DNA of 64,000 nucleotides from Eutreptiella sp. 'Long Island Sound 2002' (GCA_964036045.1 OZ038381.1:134756306-134820305); one strand, 5' to 3'; shown: positions 37,001-48,700, counted from the first letter of the stretch. Program-made: numbers and translations. Notes: a model not told the origin generated them from the letters alone.

Positions 37001-37381
37001 TGTCCGTCTGTTAAGTTCAGAAAAAATCGCTTTATAAAGATTGTGTTTCGCAAATCGCGGAACAGGCGACGACGCGCGGCGCGACGGCGACGAATTCCCG
37101 CAATACAGTAACTAAATCAGAAGTCGCGATTTTTATGGGAAATCGGTAAAATTAGGTCATGGCATTGAAATGATGGAATTTTCGCATCGATTTGATCGAT
37201 GGCGGGGGTTAGGGATTGGGTCAGATCCCGTTCTGGTTTCCACAGAACAGGCAAAGAGATATTCCCACTGAGAGTGGGAAAGATGGTAAATGACGGTAAA
37301 AACAGTGGCTTCCGGGCCTCCGGGCCACAGGGTCTCGGGTATGAAACGTAGCCCTAGCATGGGGTTCTGGATACCGCTTCA
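34100..37381 (-). repeat. Right LTR of element B (5' LTR in element orientation)
   Basis: At 3282 bp this is the partner of 19258-22266. Its ends are TGACG and GCTTCA. It holds an extra tandem copy of a block of about 85 bp (starting gaacaaaacaaaag at 34232 and again at 34523), separated by about 205 bp that the left LTR lacks. The left LTR has a further 15-bp stretch near 21113 that is missing here. On the minus strand, transcription of element B would start in this copy. Confidence 0.9.
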
Positions 37382-37385
37382 AGAC
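37382..37385. repeat. Target site duplication of element B, right (agac)
   Basis: Copy of 19254-19257 directly after the CA end of the right LTR. Element A resumes at 37386. Confidence 0.8.
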
Positions 37386-39456
37386 CGCCCCGATCAGCGG
37401 TAGTGGACTCAGCAGCCACAAAAGTCCTGATCCTGCCAGGGACCTTTTTTTTTAAGTCCCTGGAGCCCTTGTCGTCGGCCCTGGACCTTCAGTGCATCAT
37501 CGACACGGGTTGTGAAGTTGTGAAGTCATCAGATATGAGTTGGTACCAGATCTGGTCCGTACCAAGGCTGACAGTCCAATACGGCTGATTGGGGCTGGCT
37601 CCAATTCCCTGAAGGGAGGCACCCATTGTATACATGGGGCCCTCTTACTTCCCGTATCACACAAAGGGTAATACGTCCCAGCCCGATGTCCCGATGCAAC
37701 TCTGTACATCGCTGACATTGGGCTCAGGGCCATAGTGGGGTATCCCCTATTGGCTCGGTATGGTTTGGCAGTCTTCCCAGGGCAAGGATCATTAATTTTT
37801 GAAGAGGATTACAGCGGAGAGACCTTCACAGTTCCGGCCTCTGAGCCCCCACCTGGGCTGCAACTGACCCAGGTTGAGAGGGACAACCCGATTTAGTCGG
37901 TCGTCCCATTATACTCTGTTTCTGCGCCAACGGTCACTGAGGATGGTCCTTCAGATTTCAATCGGGACGAGGGTTCAGTGAGATCTGTGGGAGTAGGCAG
38001 CGGACGGTTAAATGCCCTAGTCGAGCCTCAGATTCGGCCTTTGGTCCCTTATGAAGGGGTCCACTCCTCCACAGAAGGATCTACCTTCGTCGATGGGTGC
38101 CATGTCCCTGCCTCCGCGGGATACCTCTGCGCTCAGCAAACGCACGACGCAAGTCGTGCGGGCGAGAGGGCACAGGGCAGCCTTGGTACTTCTGTGCCTT
38201 GGTCTGAACGGCTCAACAGTCCGTCGCCCACCATCGATACCCTGACCTATTCTGAGATGACAGCACCTCATGGGACAGTTGACACTACACACACAATCCT
38301 GAACACACAATCTGTACCTCAGGAAATGATGGAGAGGCCTTCACAGGTTCTACTCTCACCGGCAGGGACCAGCTGTGGAAGCGGTCCTGATGCCCAGGTC
38401 ATACCCCCGACCATCATCCCTATTACACCTGAGTTGCAGAGCAGTTTGCTGACGCCGAATTCAGCAGGATTACAGCCTGAACAGGGCTTGAGAGGGGACC
38501 CATCAGCAGTCCACCGACTGACCAGGGCTGCCCCCAAGGGCAGTGACCCAGAATCTCAATCCACAGGATGGGATTACCATAAGTTAGTGTCAGTTGTACT
38601 CGCCCTGTCCGGGAGTATAGCCGCCCAGGCTGGGATTCATCAGAATTCCAGAGGGTGGATTGAAAAGGATACACCCCCTGCTTCAGCGCCAACAAGGGGC
38701 GACCCACAGCTGGTGGACGCCCTATGCATCATGACATCCCTCTTGGCTGTCTTGTGCCATCAGGTGAAGGCACCAAACTCCGTCCAGCCAAAAAAGCATT
38801 CAGCATGGCCTGAAGTGCCAACGACTGGTGAGCCCATCAGGTCGAAGCTGAGGGTGCCGGCAGCTGGTACAGACTGGGACCAGACCAAAGAGGATATGGT
38901 CGACGAAACCCTTTCCGCCCTTTTTCCTACCCCCCCTGTACTTCCTTCCCCTGATATCCGGCAAGAACCGTCCGATCAAGGTCCTGCCGCCCAGTTGCAA
39001 GTCTCTGGGGACTTGACCAAGATGATTGCGGTCTTCGCCAGGGATTGGCTGGACATTGGGGACCAGGAGCTCTCAGGAGTCCGGTCGATTGATGTCCACG
39101 ATCAGGATTTCGAATCCTGTTTGGGTGATGAAGGTTCCTTGGGTTTCCATCCACCTGATGAGTTCATGGGTCGGTTCGGATACTCACGGGACCACGGGGA
39201 TGTGGAGTTTGGTGCCATGAACATCAGTGTCATGGACCTGCAGGACTCAGAGGACAAAGCCCCCATGGCAAGTCCAGCCCCCACCGGGGTTTCTCAGGAT
39301 ATCCCGTTGATACGACCCCGACAGTCCGCTGGGATACCGCGGAAACTGAAGCGGCCTGGCGTATTCAAGAATGAAAGATACGACCTGCGCCCGCTATGGC
39401 CCGAAAAGTTGTGTGAATGGGCTGGAAGAGCTTTGGGGACTACCAAGACCCTCTAG
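37386..39456 (+). pseudogene. Protease core and linker of element A
   Basis: This resumes the protease frame of element A. The active site is LQCIIDTGCEV (37487-37519). Just after it the frame moves by one, and the rest of the retropepsin continues (LIGAGSNSL, then LRAIVGYPLLARYGL as the second conserved strand-helix). Stops lie at about 37669 (TAA) and 37894 (TAG). A 490-codon Pro/Ser-rich linker without known domains then runs to 39456. An acidic stretch lies at about 39050-39270. The unusually long linker between protease and the Dam-like module may be a property of this family. Confidence 0.7.
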
Positions 39457-39472
39457 CCCACACTCAGCCCCT

Positions 39473-40340
39473 TTGACCGCCTCGGGACTGTGAGTGAAGT
39501 GCGTGAGAAGGGTCGACAGTGGCGTGAGTGGGGTCAGGGACGTGGGGAAAGAAGAGTGAAGAAGCGAAATCGGACTGGGCTCTCACCCCCCCCGTAAGAC
39601 CAAGAAGGCACCAAAAGGGTATAGGTGCCCTTGGGGAGGGGAGCATCATACTTTGTTTTTGTTCCCGCCAGCTCGTGAACTGCCGGAAACGGTGCAAAAG
39701 GTCATATGGGAAGGGGGCAAGGGGGTTATAGTGGTACCGGTCCGAAAGAGAGAGAAGTGGTTCTGGAGTTTAGGGGAGATTGCAGTGGATTGGTGGGACA
39801 TACCGAAAGGGGAGAGTATTTTTCGGGATGGGAAGGGTAAAATGCTCTCTCAGGAGGGTCACCTGCAGTACCGCGCTGTACTCTTCGATGCACTTGGTAT
39901 TGAGCAAGAGGGACTGAACCAGACCAGCTGGAAACATCTCTTTCGTGATCCTGACCTCAAAGAGGTCCTCCATCAGGGAGCCTGGCGTCCTCAGGGTACC
40001 ACTGCAGCCCCGGGCCTCGGCAAGAGACCCGTGGGCATGAAGCGCCGGAACTGGAATGTCCTGGCACTGAAGAGGGCCAAAGAAGGGTATGGCCCCCCTG
40101 ACTCGCCCGACATTGATTTGACTTATCCTGCATTGCACAAGCCCAGCTCTCAGGACGACAGAAATGACCCCAATCGGCGATCCGAAGTGGAGTCATCGTC
40201 CCAGGATAGCCCTGCTGCCTCCAAACTCACCCTGAATCACCTCAAGAAGGTAGAGGCCTCAATCCCCAGCCAGAAAGTGGTAGATTGGATGATTGACCCC
40301 GTTGGCACTGAGACTGCCAATTGGGTCGATCAAAGAACCC
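39473..40340 (+). pseudogene. Dam-like module of element A and spacer before RT
   Basis: After a frame change at an 8-C run (39586-39593), the frame reads FPPARELPETVQKVIWEGG, then VIVVPVRKREKWFWSLGEI, then WWDIPKGESIF (about 39660-39830). This matches the order seen in elements B and C: a hydrophobic-x-Pro box, a helix with Val-x-Lys, a strand ending in Pro, Trp about eight residues later, and a closing Phe/Tyr/His. The FPP box is close to the FPPF form of DIRS Dam-like domains. An Asp-x-Phe start is not recognisable upstream. A 170-codon spacer follows up to a 13-C run where the frame changes again. Confidence 0.55.
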
Positions 40341-42035
40341 CCCCCCCCCCAGCAACTCTTCCACTCAAGAACTCGGTCAGTGCGTTCGGTCCTAGAGGCC
40401 GATGCCAAGGAGTTCTCAGACCCCCATCTTCAGAAGTTGGTGGAGCCCTACCACAAAAAGCTCCTTGATGAATTCAAGGACACAGTTTTCAATTCAGGGC
40501 GGAACAAATGGGAGGAGATCAATGCCAATGCCGACAAGAGGGGACCTGATGGGTGGGTCAAGCTAGAACTGAATGAGGGCTCAAAACCTGTGGCCTTCAC
40601 CCCCATCCGAGCAGTAGGTCTGCGGGAAGAGGCGCTGAAAGAAAAGGTACTAGGTTTGGGGAAAAGAGGGTGGATTGAGGGATCGAAAAGCCCTTGGGTG
40701 GCACGTGGGTTTTTAGTGCCAAAACCTGGGGTTAACAAGTGGAGGTTGGTCATTGATTATCGGTACCTGAATTCATATCTCGAGGGACATGAATTCTCCC
40801 TACCGGTCATTGAAGACCTCCTCCAGCAACAGAATGGGAACCATCTCTGGACCAGCCACGATCTTGAGGATGGGTTCGGCCAGATACCCCTCACGGAGGA
40901 AAGTCGTCCACTGACGGCTTTCTGTACCCCATGGGGAGTGTATCAGTGGACAGTCCTGCCCATGGGGGTGAAAGTGGGACCACAGGTCTACCAGAGAATG
41001 GTCGTCCACTGCATCAGGCACCTGCCCCCCTTGGTAAGGGCCTATATTGATGATCTGCTTGTGGGTACGCCCCCTTCCAAGGCTTCCAGGGGTAAGGGTA
41101 AGCTCTTGGACAGTTGTGCCCTCGATGAAAAGGCCATAACTCAGCATTATGAGTTTGTCAGGAACCTTTTTCGATGCCTGGCTGACCACGATCTCCAAGT
41201 GAAGGAGGAAAAGTGCCACCTTTTCTGTCAAAGACTTAAATATTGTGGTCACATCCTTCACCAGGGACGGGGATCCCCCGCCCCCGAGAAAGTGGCTGCA
41301 GTTCGTGACTGGACTGAGGCCATGATTCGTACCCCCAAGCAGATGGAGGGATTTCTCGGAGTATGTAATTGGTATTCCATTTACATACCCCAAGATGCTT
41401 CCCTGGCTGCGCCCCTGATGGACAGCCTGAAAGGGAAGTATGAGAGAGCGCCCGAGGGAGGCAAATGCAAGGCCCCCAAGGACCGCAACTTTATTGAATG
41501 GACTGAGATCATGTGGCAGAGATTCGCCAAAATCAAGGAGGCACTGTGCGAGAAGTGTGCATTGTATATCCCCAATGAGACAGGTGAATATGCGATTCAC
41601 GCTGATGCTTCGGATTTTGGCATAGGTGGTGTGTTGGAGCAGCAATTGCCTGATGGTAGCTGGCCTCCTTGCGCCTTCTACTCAAAAAAACTCGAAGGCC
41701 AAATCCGGTATGGTCCTGAGGGCGAAGCCTTGGGCTTTACCGGACAAAGGGCGTGTTTTGCGAGAAAAGGAGACCTACGCACTGGTGTCCTGCCTCCTGA
41801 AGTTCAAGAGCTGGATATCAGGGTGTAAGGTCACAGTTGTCATGGACCACAAGTCCCTCGAGTCATGGTACAAAGAGGATCTCTGTACCATGGCTGGACC
41901 CCTCGGTCGTCGCGGCCGTCCGCATGAGTTCCTTTCCAGTCACGTATCTGATTTTTTAACTGTGTTCTTTTACCACCAACTGGTTCCACAAATGCCCTGC
42001 TTCCTGAATTTTCACTAAGCAAGGTCCAGTAAGTC
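40293..42035 (+). pseudogene. Reverse transcriptase and RNase H of element A
   Basis: RT motifs in order are WVARGFLVPKP, WRLVIDYRYLNSYL, LWTSHDLEDGFGQIPL, YQWTVLPMGVKVGPQ and the catalytic box VRAYIDDLLVG with both Asp intact. The thumb (GFLGVCNWYSIYIPQ) and RNase H (AIHADASDFGIGGVLEQ) follow. Near 41750 the frame shifts by one, and RNase H continues with LREKETYALVSCLL and VVMDHKSLESWY. The last recognisable piece is TGSTNALLPEFSLSK (about 41980-42022), equivalent to the usual PGxxNxLADxLSR end. Integrase is absent. Confidence 0.88.
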
Positions 42036-42365
42036 TCAGCCCCCTCATTTTTCAGGCCCCTTCCCCCGTCCTGAAGACACTTACAGATCACTGCAGAGAT
42101 AGCCATTCCTCAAAGGGCTAGTATTTTGCAAAGCAGTGTCACACATCGGCACTCCCCGGGGCCCACCATATCCAATAGGGGGGATCCTAGAAAATTATAT
42201 GACCAATCAAACACGGCCTTGATGTTACCCGAAGTTACACCATTCCAGTTAGTATTCCATCCATTACAATGCTGTCTACTGGGTTGACCAATCACACAGG
42301 CATTCAAGGAGTCACACCAAATCATAGACAATTCCCAATATCAGTGTAGTCGCTCAACGAAGACA
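42036..42365. other. Unassigned stretch between elements A and C
   Basis: These 330 bases show no gene, repeat or integrase homology that I can see. They are either the deletion scar of element A or older host DNA. The base composition is more AT-rich than that of element A. Confidence 0.4.
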
Positions 42366-42370
42366 ACAAG
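42366..42370. repeat. Target site duplication of element C, left (acaag)
   Basis: Matches acaag at 53724-53728, directly outside the right LTR. Confidence 0.88.
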
Positions 42371-43156
42371 AGTAAGAAAAATTACTTTTCCATTGCTTTG
42401 AGGCATACTCTAGTTGTATTAGAGATGCACTGAGCATCCAGGCATTTCTATCTTAGTATTGGTCCCACCAAACGTGGTGATAACACATTTTGACCTATGG
42501 AACCAAACACCCAATCAGGATATGGAGTGGACCCCTTAATCCCCTTTCAATGTGAGGCAAATCATGTCTTCCTGAGTTAACTGAGAACTGACATATCCAA
42601 GGCAGAGCCTATGAATTTATCTATGTTTTTCCATGAATTCTTAGCTATCCTAGTGGTATGCACCCTAGGGGGCTGGGCACCTCTTTTTGAGAGGTCCTGG
42701 GTTCAATTCCTGGTCAGTCTAGCTAAGTAGGAAGATCCCATGTGACATGGCAGTGACCTCATCGCCACATGCCCTGCCACCTCAGCACATATGGGACCCA
42801 AAACAAAGAGTGCACATCTCCTGAGATGGCACTATGGAGAGAGAGTGACCATGGGGCAGTTTTCCAACTCTTTTCCAAAACATTTCAGCTATCTTTGTGA
42901 ATGTGCATTCCGATATGACCTGAGTTGCAGTTTCTGTGAATATCCAATCATCTTTCACTGTTTACACTGCAGCCCTTCATGCTTTGATCCTGAATCTCTT
43001 CTCCTTGCATACTATTGGCTTGGGTTATCCTGTATTGACTATATTTCTGCAAACAAAAGGTTTTCATCTTCCAAAACAAGCAGCAGGAAACCCTACACCA
43101 ACAGCAAGCAGCAGGAGAAGCAAAAACACAGTGCTGAAACCACTATAAACTTTTCT
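42371..43156 (+). repeat. Left (5') LTR of element C, 786 bp
   Basis: It begins AGTAAG and ends TTTTCT, so the terminal dinucleotides are AG..CT instead of TG..CA. The border is set by the duplication acaag on the left and by the primer site on the right. It contains a tRNA-shaped sequence at 42641-42726. Confidence 0.92.
42641..42726 (+). ncRNA. tRNA-like structure inside the 5' LTR of element C
   Basis: The 86-base segment folds like a class II tRNA. The acceptor arms TTAGCTA (42641-42647) and TAGCTAA (42720-42726) pair perfectly. A D-like stem CCTAG/CTAGG spans 42649-42669, a variable-arm-like hairpin ACCTCT/AGAGGT spans 42679-42695, and a T-like arm CCTGG-GTTCAAT-TCCTGG (one T:T mismatch) starts at 42696. 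The box GGTTCAATTCC (42700-42710) matches the Pol III B-box consensus at 10 of 11. A five-T run (42684-42688) could stop Pol III, and no clean anticodon arm is seen. It is therefore tRNA-derived or tRNA-mimicking rather than a working tRNA gene. Confidence 0.6.
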
Positions 43157-43168
43157 GGTAGCAAGAGG
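43156..43168 (+). other. Primer binding site of element C (initiator tRNA-Met type)
   Basis: The sequence at the LTR end reads TGGTAGCAAGAGG. The complement of the eukaryotic initiator tRNA-Met 3' end is TGGTAGCAGAGG, so it matches apart from one extra A. The first T is shared with the LTR terminus. Confidence 0.65.
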
Positions 43169-43256
43169 CAGTCTGTCTCTGCGCACCGGCAGCAACCCCG
43201 TGCCGTACATCCAGTGCGCCGACTACAGGCACATATAAGCAGAAGGGTGACTGAAG

Positions 43257-45739
43257 ATGGACACAAGGAAGGAGGACGCCGACGTGAAGACAGCGCCAGC
43301 GCCTGAGGCACCGGCAAGGCCAGCACCTGGCGCTGTACCTTCGGCAGAGCCCTTACATGGGCCAGTGGAAGCGACTGAGGACTCGCTGGATGGACTCCAG
43401 ACAGCCTTCAGGGGCCCTGTCCGTCGAAGAGGTGGTCTCTCCGCCTGTGAAGAGGAAGAGAGCGAGCGAGAAGGATGCTGGAGACGAGGCAGACGAAGGA
43501 GAGGAACAAGGGCAAGACCTGAAGAATGACCCTACCTTCGAAGGCGCACCAAGCGCTTCTGGCCTCCACGCATCACCCTCTCCTATAACCACCACACTCC
43601 CAGCCGCTGCAACATCCACTTCCACAACCAACCCGCCTATGGCAGAGGGCACAGGCTTTTCCTGGCATGCCTCCCTACCCCGCCTATGGTATGGGCCCAC
43701 CTACCACTGCGCTCCATGAGGCAACTACTGCCAGTGAGCAGGTGGCTACCAGCTCTGCGCCGCGATGGTATGCGGCTGAATATCCCCATCCACTACCCGC
43801 TACTGCAACCTATGTGGATGTTCCTGGTTATGCACCTGGCTATGCAACCTTGAGTGGGTTGAGGAGAGGACCTGAATCTCTTGGTGGCAGGAGTAGAGGA
43901 TCGGGAAGATCCTCCAACAGGTCCCTGACGCGGTCGGAGATCAACGAGGTGCTCGGAGGAGCCACTTCAAAAATTGTGGGCGACCTCACGCACGAGATCA
44001 GAGAGAAGCTGGAGCCCCTGATGATCCCGGCCCAAGCGTCACCTATCTCGGTGGGAATGTCACCCCATCGAGTACAGGCTAACCACCTGGTGGCAGGGTT
44101 GACAAATACCCTGGGGAGCCTGAGGAGCAGACCGATGCCGACTCCCGCAGCTATACCGAGAAGTCCCTTCGTGCCGAGAACGGCCCAGCCGTCTTACAGC
44201 CACGTGACGAACTCGACGAGGGCCGAGCTGGACCAGCTCGGGCTGACAGCCTTGAGGGCTATGGTGGACGTGGAGCCTTATAGCTCTAGTGATCTAGGCG
44301 GAGACCCCTCCGACGATGAGCCGCCGTCGATGACTTCTACTTCGCCCTCGGAGGACGATGACCCGGAGGACCCCGAGGACCCAAAGGGGAAGAGAAAGAA
44401 GAAGAAGAAGAAGAAGACCCGACGCCCTGAAGGACGCAGGTCTCAGGAGGCGAAGGCTATTGCCACCTCCAAGATCGTAGTGAACCTGCCTGAGTTCACA
44501 GGCAAGGACCTCAGCGAGTTCGCTGAGAATTTTGGCCGGTTCCTACGACTGACCGGCCAAACCCACGCTAGTGGGCGAGTGAAGTGCGATCTGCTCCTGC
44601 AGTGCTGCAAGACCAAGTACCTGGAGAAGCAGGTCAGGCAGATCGTGACTAACTCCACCACCTTTGCCGATGTGTTGGTTGCCCTGGAGAGGCAGTACCC
44701 GACCTACGAAACCGACCTCTCCATCAGGGCCGAGATCCAGAACCTCCCCGTGCTGCCCAACAACCCCAAACCTGGCAGGGTCTCTGAGCTGTTGGCTGAC
44801 CTGGATCACTGGGCTGGACGACTGACGCCCGGTTCCTACAGCAGCGACGACCTGCTATTCTGGTTGGTGGCCAAGCTCCCTCGAGAGCTATGGGACGAGT
44901 GCCGTTCGACGGCGGAGCGCAAGGCTAGATCCCTCCGCTACGAGGATCTATGCGTGCTACTCCTGGAGCTGGCGCTGGAGAAGGAGAGCGACCAGCACTT
45001 GAACAATTACCGTCCTGGAGGAGGAGGTACTGGAGGTCATGGCAAAGGGTACCAAGGGTCCCGACCTGGGCAGGGGACTACCCCCAAACACGCCCACGCC
45101 CGTATCATGGAGAACGTGAAGGAGCTATTCTGGTGTGATGCCAGGGACGAGCAGGGCCACCTGCAGCACGCCCCTGACTGCGAGCAGCGAGACTGCTTCG
45201 TAGTCCAGGGGAAGCAGCAGGAAAAGAACACCGGCGCCAAAGCGAAGCTGCCGGATCATTACAGGTGCACCATCACGTGTGCATTCTGCGGGAAGCGGAA
45301 GCACTACGAGGATGAGTGCTACCATAAGCAACGCCTATCGGCGAAGCTGAAAGGTGAAGATCCTGGCAAAGGCTCAGGCAAAGGTGGAGGCAAAAGCAAA
45401 GGCAACGACTCCGGCAAGGACAAGTTGAAAGGACGTGGTCAAGGGCAAGACAAGGGTCAAGGTGGACGAGGAGGAGGCGCTAACCGCCAGTCCGACAACA
45501 AGAACAAGGACAGGAACGGAGGCAACCCCAACCCTAATCCAGGGGGGAACTCCGAGCCCTCTGGAGGGCAGTCTGGACCTACCACACGCTCACAAACGCA
45601 GGCCCAGCAAGAACAAGGAGCCAAGCGTGAGCATGAAGGTGGTGATGTCGGCAACGCTAAGAAGAGGAGCCGTTTCATGAGGATGGCCCGCAAACTGCGG
45701 AACAAGGGGTTCGAGGTGACCTGTCCCGCGGAGTTCTGA
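43257..45739 (+). CDS. Gag of element C
   Basis: This is the particle-forming protein. An ATG at 43257 opens a Pro/Ala-rich N-terminus. The coding frame appears to move near 43400 and again near 43650, after which 690 codons are open to the TGA at 45737-45739. The main frame holds a Pro/Tyr-rich segment, an acidic-to-basic stretch with a poly-Lys run (about 44390-44420), a capsid-like domain (VNLPEFTGKDLSEFAENFGR, about residues 271-290) and a CX2CX4HX4C knuckle CAFCGKRKHYEDEC (about residue 540). It ends in a Gly/Lys/Asn-rich tail. The TGA is followed in the same frame by Pol. The two early shifts may be lesions. Confidence 0.85.
45737..45739 (+). promoter_or_regulatory. Candidate UGA readthrough site between Gag and Pol of element C
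   Basis: The Gag stop is TGA followed by CGG, and the next codons run without interruption and in the same frame into protease (DTGA about 27 codons later). UGA-CGG is a known leaky stop context in several plant RNA viruses. A downstream RNA structure, usually also needed, cannot be judged here. The alternative is that a sense codon mutated to TGA. Confidence 0.55.
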
Positions 45740-48700
45740 CGGGGACGCTCTGGTGGCACCCAAGACCTGGTGTTTTGGGTACGTATCCGACTAGGGGGAC
45801 GCGCATACCTGGGGGTATTGGATACTGGTGCCACAATATCTATAGTGGCCAAGAAAATTTTACCTGGTGGGAGCCTGAAGAACACCATGACCACCGCTGC
45901 TATACGTATGGGGGATGGACATGTGGTGCACAGCTGCGGGGACTGTGAAGTGGAGGTACCTATGGGCTCCCGGACTATCGCGCATCGGTTCTATGTGACG
46001 GACACTGAGGCCTTCGACTTTGTACTGGGGACTGACTTCTTCGTACAGCACTCCCAGATACAATCCCTGACGCTGCAAGCGCCCTACCTCCTCTATGTGG
46101 ACCACGGCAGTTGCACAGAGTCTGTGCCACTGGAGCAGTCGGAACATACCTCGAGTTACCTGAGACTATCGAAGGAGGAGCCCTCGAACATGATGGCGGC
46201 CTCCAAAACTGAAGACTATCAACTATTGGGGGAAGTCCTGGACCAAGGTCTGAAGGAGTTGGGTTACTCTCGAGAAGACCTGAGTGTGGAGTTGTTCGCC
46301 AGCGACAAGCAGCATGTACTGGACCTTTACTCCAGCAAGGGGAAGAAATGCAGCTACAAATTTTACTGGCCCTCTTTCGAGATGGCCTACGGGAACCCCA
46401 TTTTCAGTGAACTGGGGGAGGTGTTGACCAAGGTAGCCTTGGAACGTTCCCGTATGGTCCTGTGTTCCCCCGATTGGGGAGCCCATGGGGGCAACGAGTA
46501 CTGGCGAAACCTCCTGGACAGGCTGACTATCAGCTCTGTTCGTTTGCCTGATGAGGCCATCTACGTGCCTCTGGGGCGCAAGACGCCTATTGGGAAGCCC
46601 GGACGGGGGAGTATGCTCAGCGTGGTGGGCGGAGGTCTTACCTCCATTCCCTGGGAGGATCTGGACCCGACTCTGGTCCAGGCTATACAACGAGAAAGCG
46701 ATGGACTCGCCTTGGGTGACTTGAAGGATCGCCTACGACCTCAAGATGCTGTTGAGACTACACCCGGAGGGAATGAGTACGTCATGACTGACACCAACGC
46801 CCCGAACTCTCCCTGTCATGTACTCGTTCCTGATGGAGTCTCTGAGTGTGGACTATCTGAGCTACCTAGCTCTATCCACTCAGAAGACGAGACTGAGCAC
46901 GACGCCTTCTTCGTGCAGACCTGTGTGGAGGAAGTGGAGAACGCCGAGTACGTCGCCCCACTGAAACCCCTACTCTCCATGAGGGTGGAAGACCCCGTGG
47001 ACGAGGAGCTGGACCCTCGATCCAGGCTAAGGGAGTATGTGGATTCCAAGAGGATATTGGTGGCGAAAAAGCTATGCTACGCGAAGCCTAGCCGCAGTTC
47101 ATGGCCACTGAAGCAAAGACGTATGGGAGACCTATCCCAATTGAAGGAGGACCTCGAACAGAAGATCACCACCTGGCAAAGGGAGGTAGATCTTAAGCTC
47201 ATGAAGAGCGTGTGGGGCGCCCATGTGAGGAACCCAGAGGAGGACGACCTCTCGGAGGAATGTGTATGTGAACCCCCTCGAGCGTGCCTATGTTGCCATC
47301 GTCCACCGGAGATGGTTGAACAAGACCTTCTATATGCCTACCAAGGGCTGAAGGACACTACCACGGGCGAAGAGTCGGTGGAGGACCACCTCCCGACGTC
47401 TATTATTCAGGGGGCAAGCAACTTACACTCTGACGAGGACATGGAGGACAAGATCAAGATATTGGACCCGCGGCCACAGAAGCTTATAAGGACCTATCTG
47501 GAGCTGTTCGGAGAACTACCCCCTCCAGCCTCATGTGACAAGCTGGTACAGATGGACCTCAAGCTGAAACCCGAGTTCCTGGGCCACAAGATCCGGAGGA
47601 GACCCTATCCAGCTCCTAAAGAGCAGGCCAACGAGATCGAGCGACAGATACAAGAATGTATCGACGCTGGCCTAGTCCTGGAGTACAAGGACGGGGACTA
47701 CCCCCTACACTGCAGCCCCTGTTTCCTGGTAACTAAACCTGGGTCTACAGCCAAACGGCTGGTAGTGGACTACAGAGAGCTGAACAAGAAGACGCTGAAC
47801 CACTCAGGGTCCATTCCCAATATGGAGTCTACCCTGGAGAAGATAGCCTCCTGCCGCTACAAGACCAAGATGGACAAGAGGAGCGGATTCTGGCAAGTGG
47901 ACCTGACGCCCAACGCACAGGAACTACTGGCCTTCATCACCCCTCAGGGGAGGGTGTTCAAGTGGAAGATCATGCCGTTTGGCGTGGCTAACGCACCCGC
48001 TCTATTCAAGAGCTGATGAACAAGATCTTGTCCATCCTACGAAGGAGACCTAAGGTGCAGGAGCTCATATCCCGTGGTGCCCAGATGGAGGCTCACATCG
48101 ACGATGTATGCCTCGGGACCAATACCCAGGAGGACCACCTAATCCTCTTGGGTGAGTTCTTTGCAGTCTGCTGGGAGAACCACACACGACTCAAGCTGGA
48201 GAAGTGTGAGTTCATGCAGGACACCATGCAGTACCTGGGGTTTGACGTTGGCTATGGGTGGTGGACCCCAGCGGCCTCTAAGGCCAAACCCCTGATGGAT
48301 GCCAAGGTACGACACGAAGACCCCAAGAAAGGACTTCATGATGTACGCAGTTTCATTGGGGCGTGCAACTTCTATCGCCGCCACATCAAAAACTTCACCT
48401 ACACCAGCGCCGTTCTGACGGACTTGATCAAGAAGAGTACTACTTGGCGCTGGGGCCCACAAGAGCAACAAGCGTTTGACGAGCTCAAAGACAAGGTAGC
48501 CAACGCTAAGTGCTTAGGCGTGCCTAGAGCACAGGGGGAGATTATCCTGGTGACCGACGCCAGCAATGTGGGCGGTGGCCGAACGTTGTTCCAATGGCAA
48601 GCACTAGAGAAGGAGGAGTTCGACTCGGCCATTTCCCAATGGGGGACCGAAGGTCTCAACCGAGATGGAACCCTCAAGCACAGCTACCCTGACAACAAGT

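Larger units (their letters stand above)
19258..37381 (-). mobile_element. Element B: 18.1-kb Ty3-like chromovirus, minus strand, nested in element A
   Basis: It is bounded by two long direct repeats (19258-22266 and 34100-37381), with TG..CA ends and a 4-bp target duplication. On the minus strand the order is Gag (33704 to about 29800), zinc finger, protease (DTGA), Dam-like module, reverse transcriptase, RNase H, integrase and chromodomain (to about 24650). A polypurine tract lies directly before the 3' LTR. The copy is broken by in-frame stops and a few frameshifts, and by a TTAA-flanked insertion at the C-terminus of Pol. By eye the LTRs differ by several per cent plus larger indels, so the copy is older than element C. 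Confidence 0.92.
16302..42035 (+). mobile_element. Element A: degenerate Ty3-like retrotransposon split by element B
   Basis: The order is Gag (coiled coil, His-rich segment, capsid-like core, two zinc knuckles), protease, linker, Dam-like module, reverse transcriptase and RNase H, all on the plus strand. The part from 19258 to 37381 is a later insertion. Integrase and 3' LTR are missing: homology stops just after the end of RNase H near 42035. Several frameshifts coincide with long C runs (17322-17332, 39586-39593, 40338-40350), and there are scattered in-frame stops, so the copy is not coding-competent as it stands. Classification as Ty3-like rests on the RT-RNase H sequence; without integrase the clade is uncertain. 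Confidence 0.85.
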
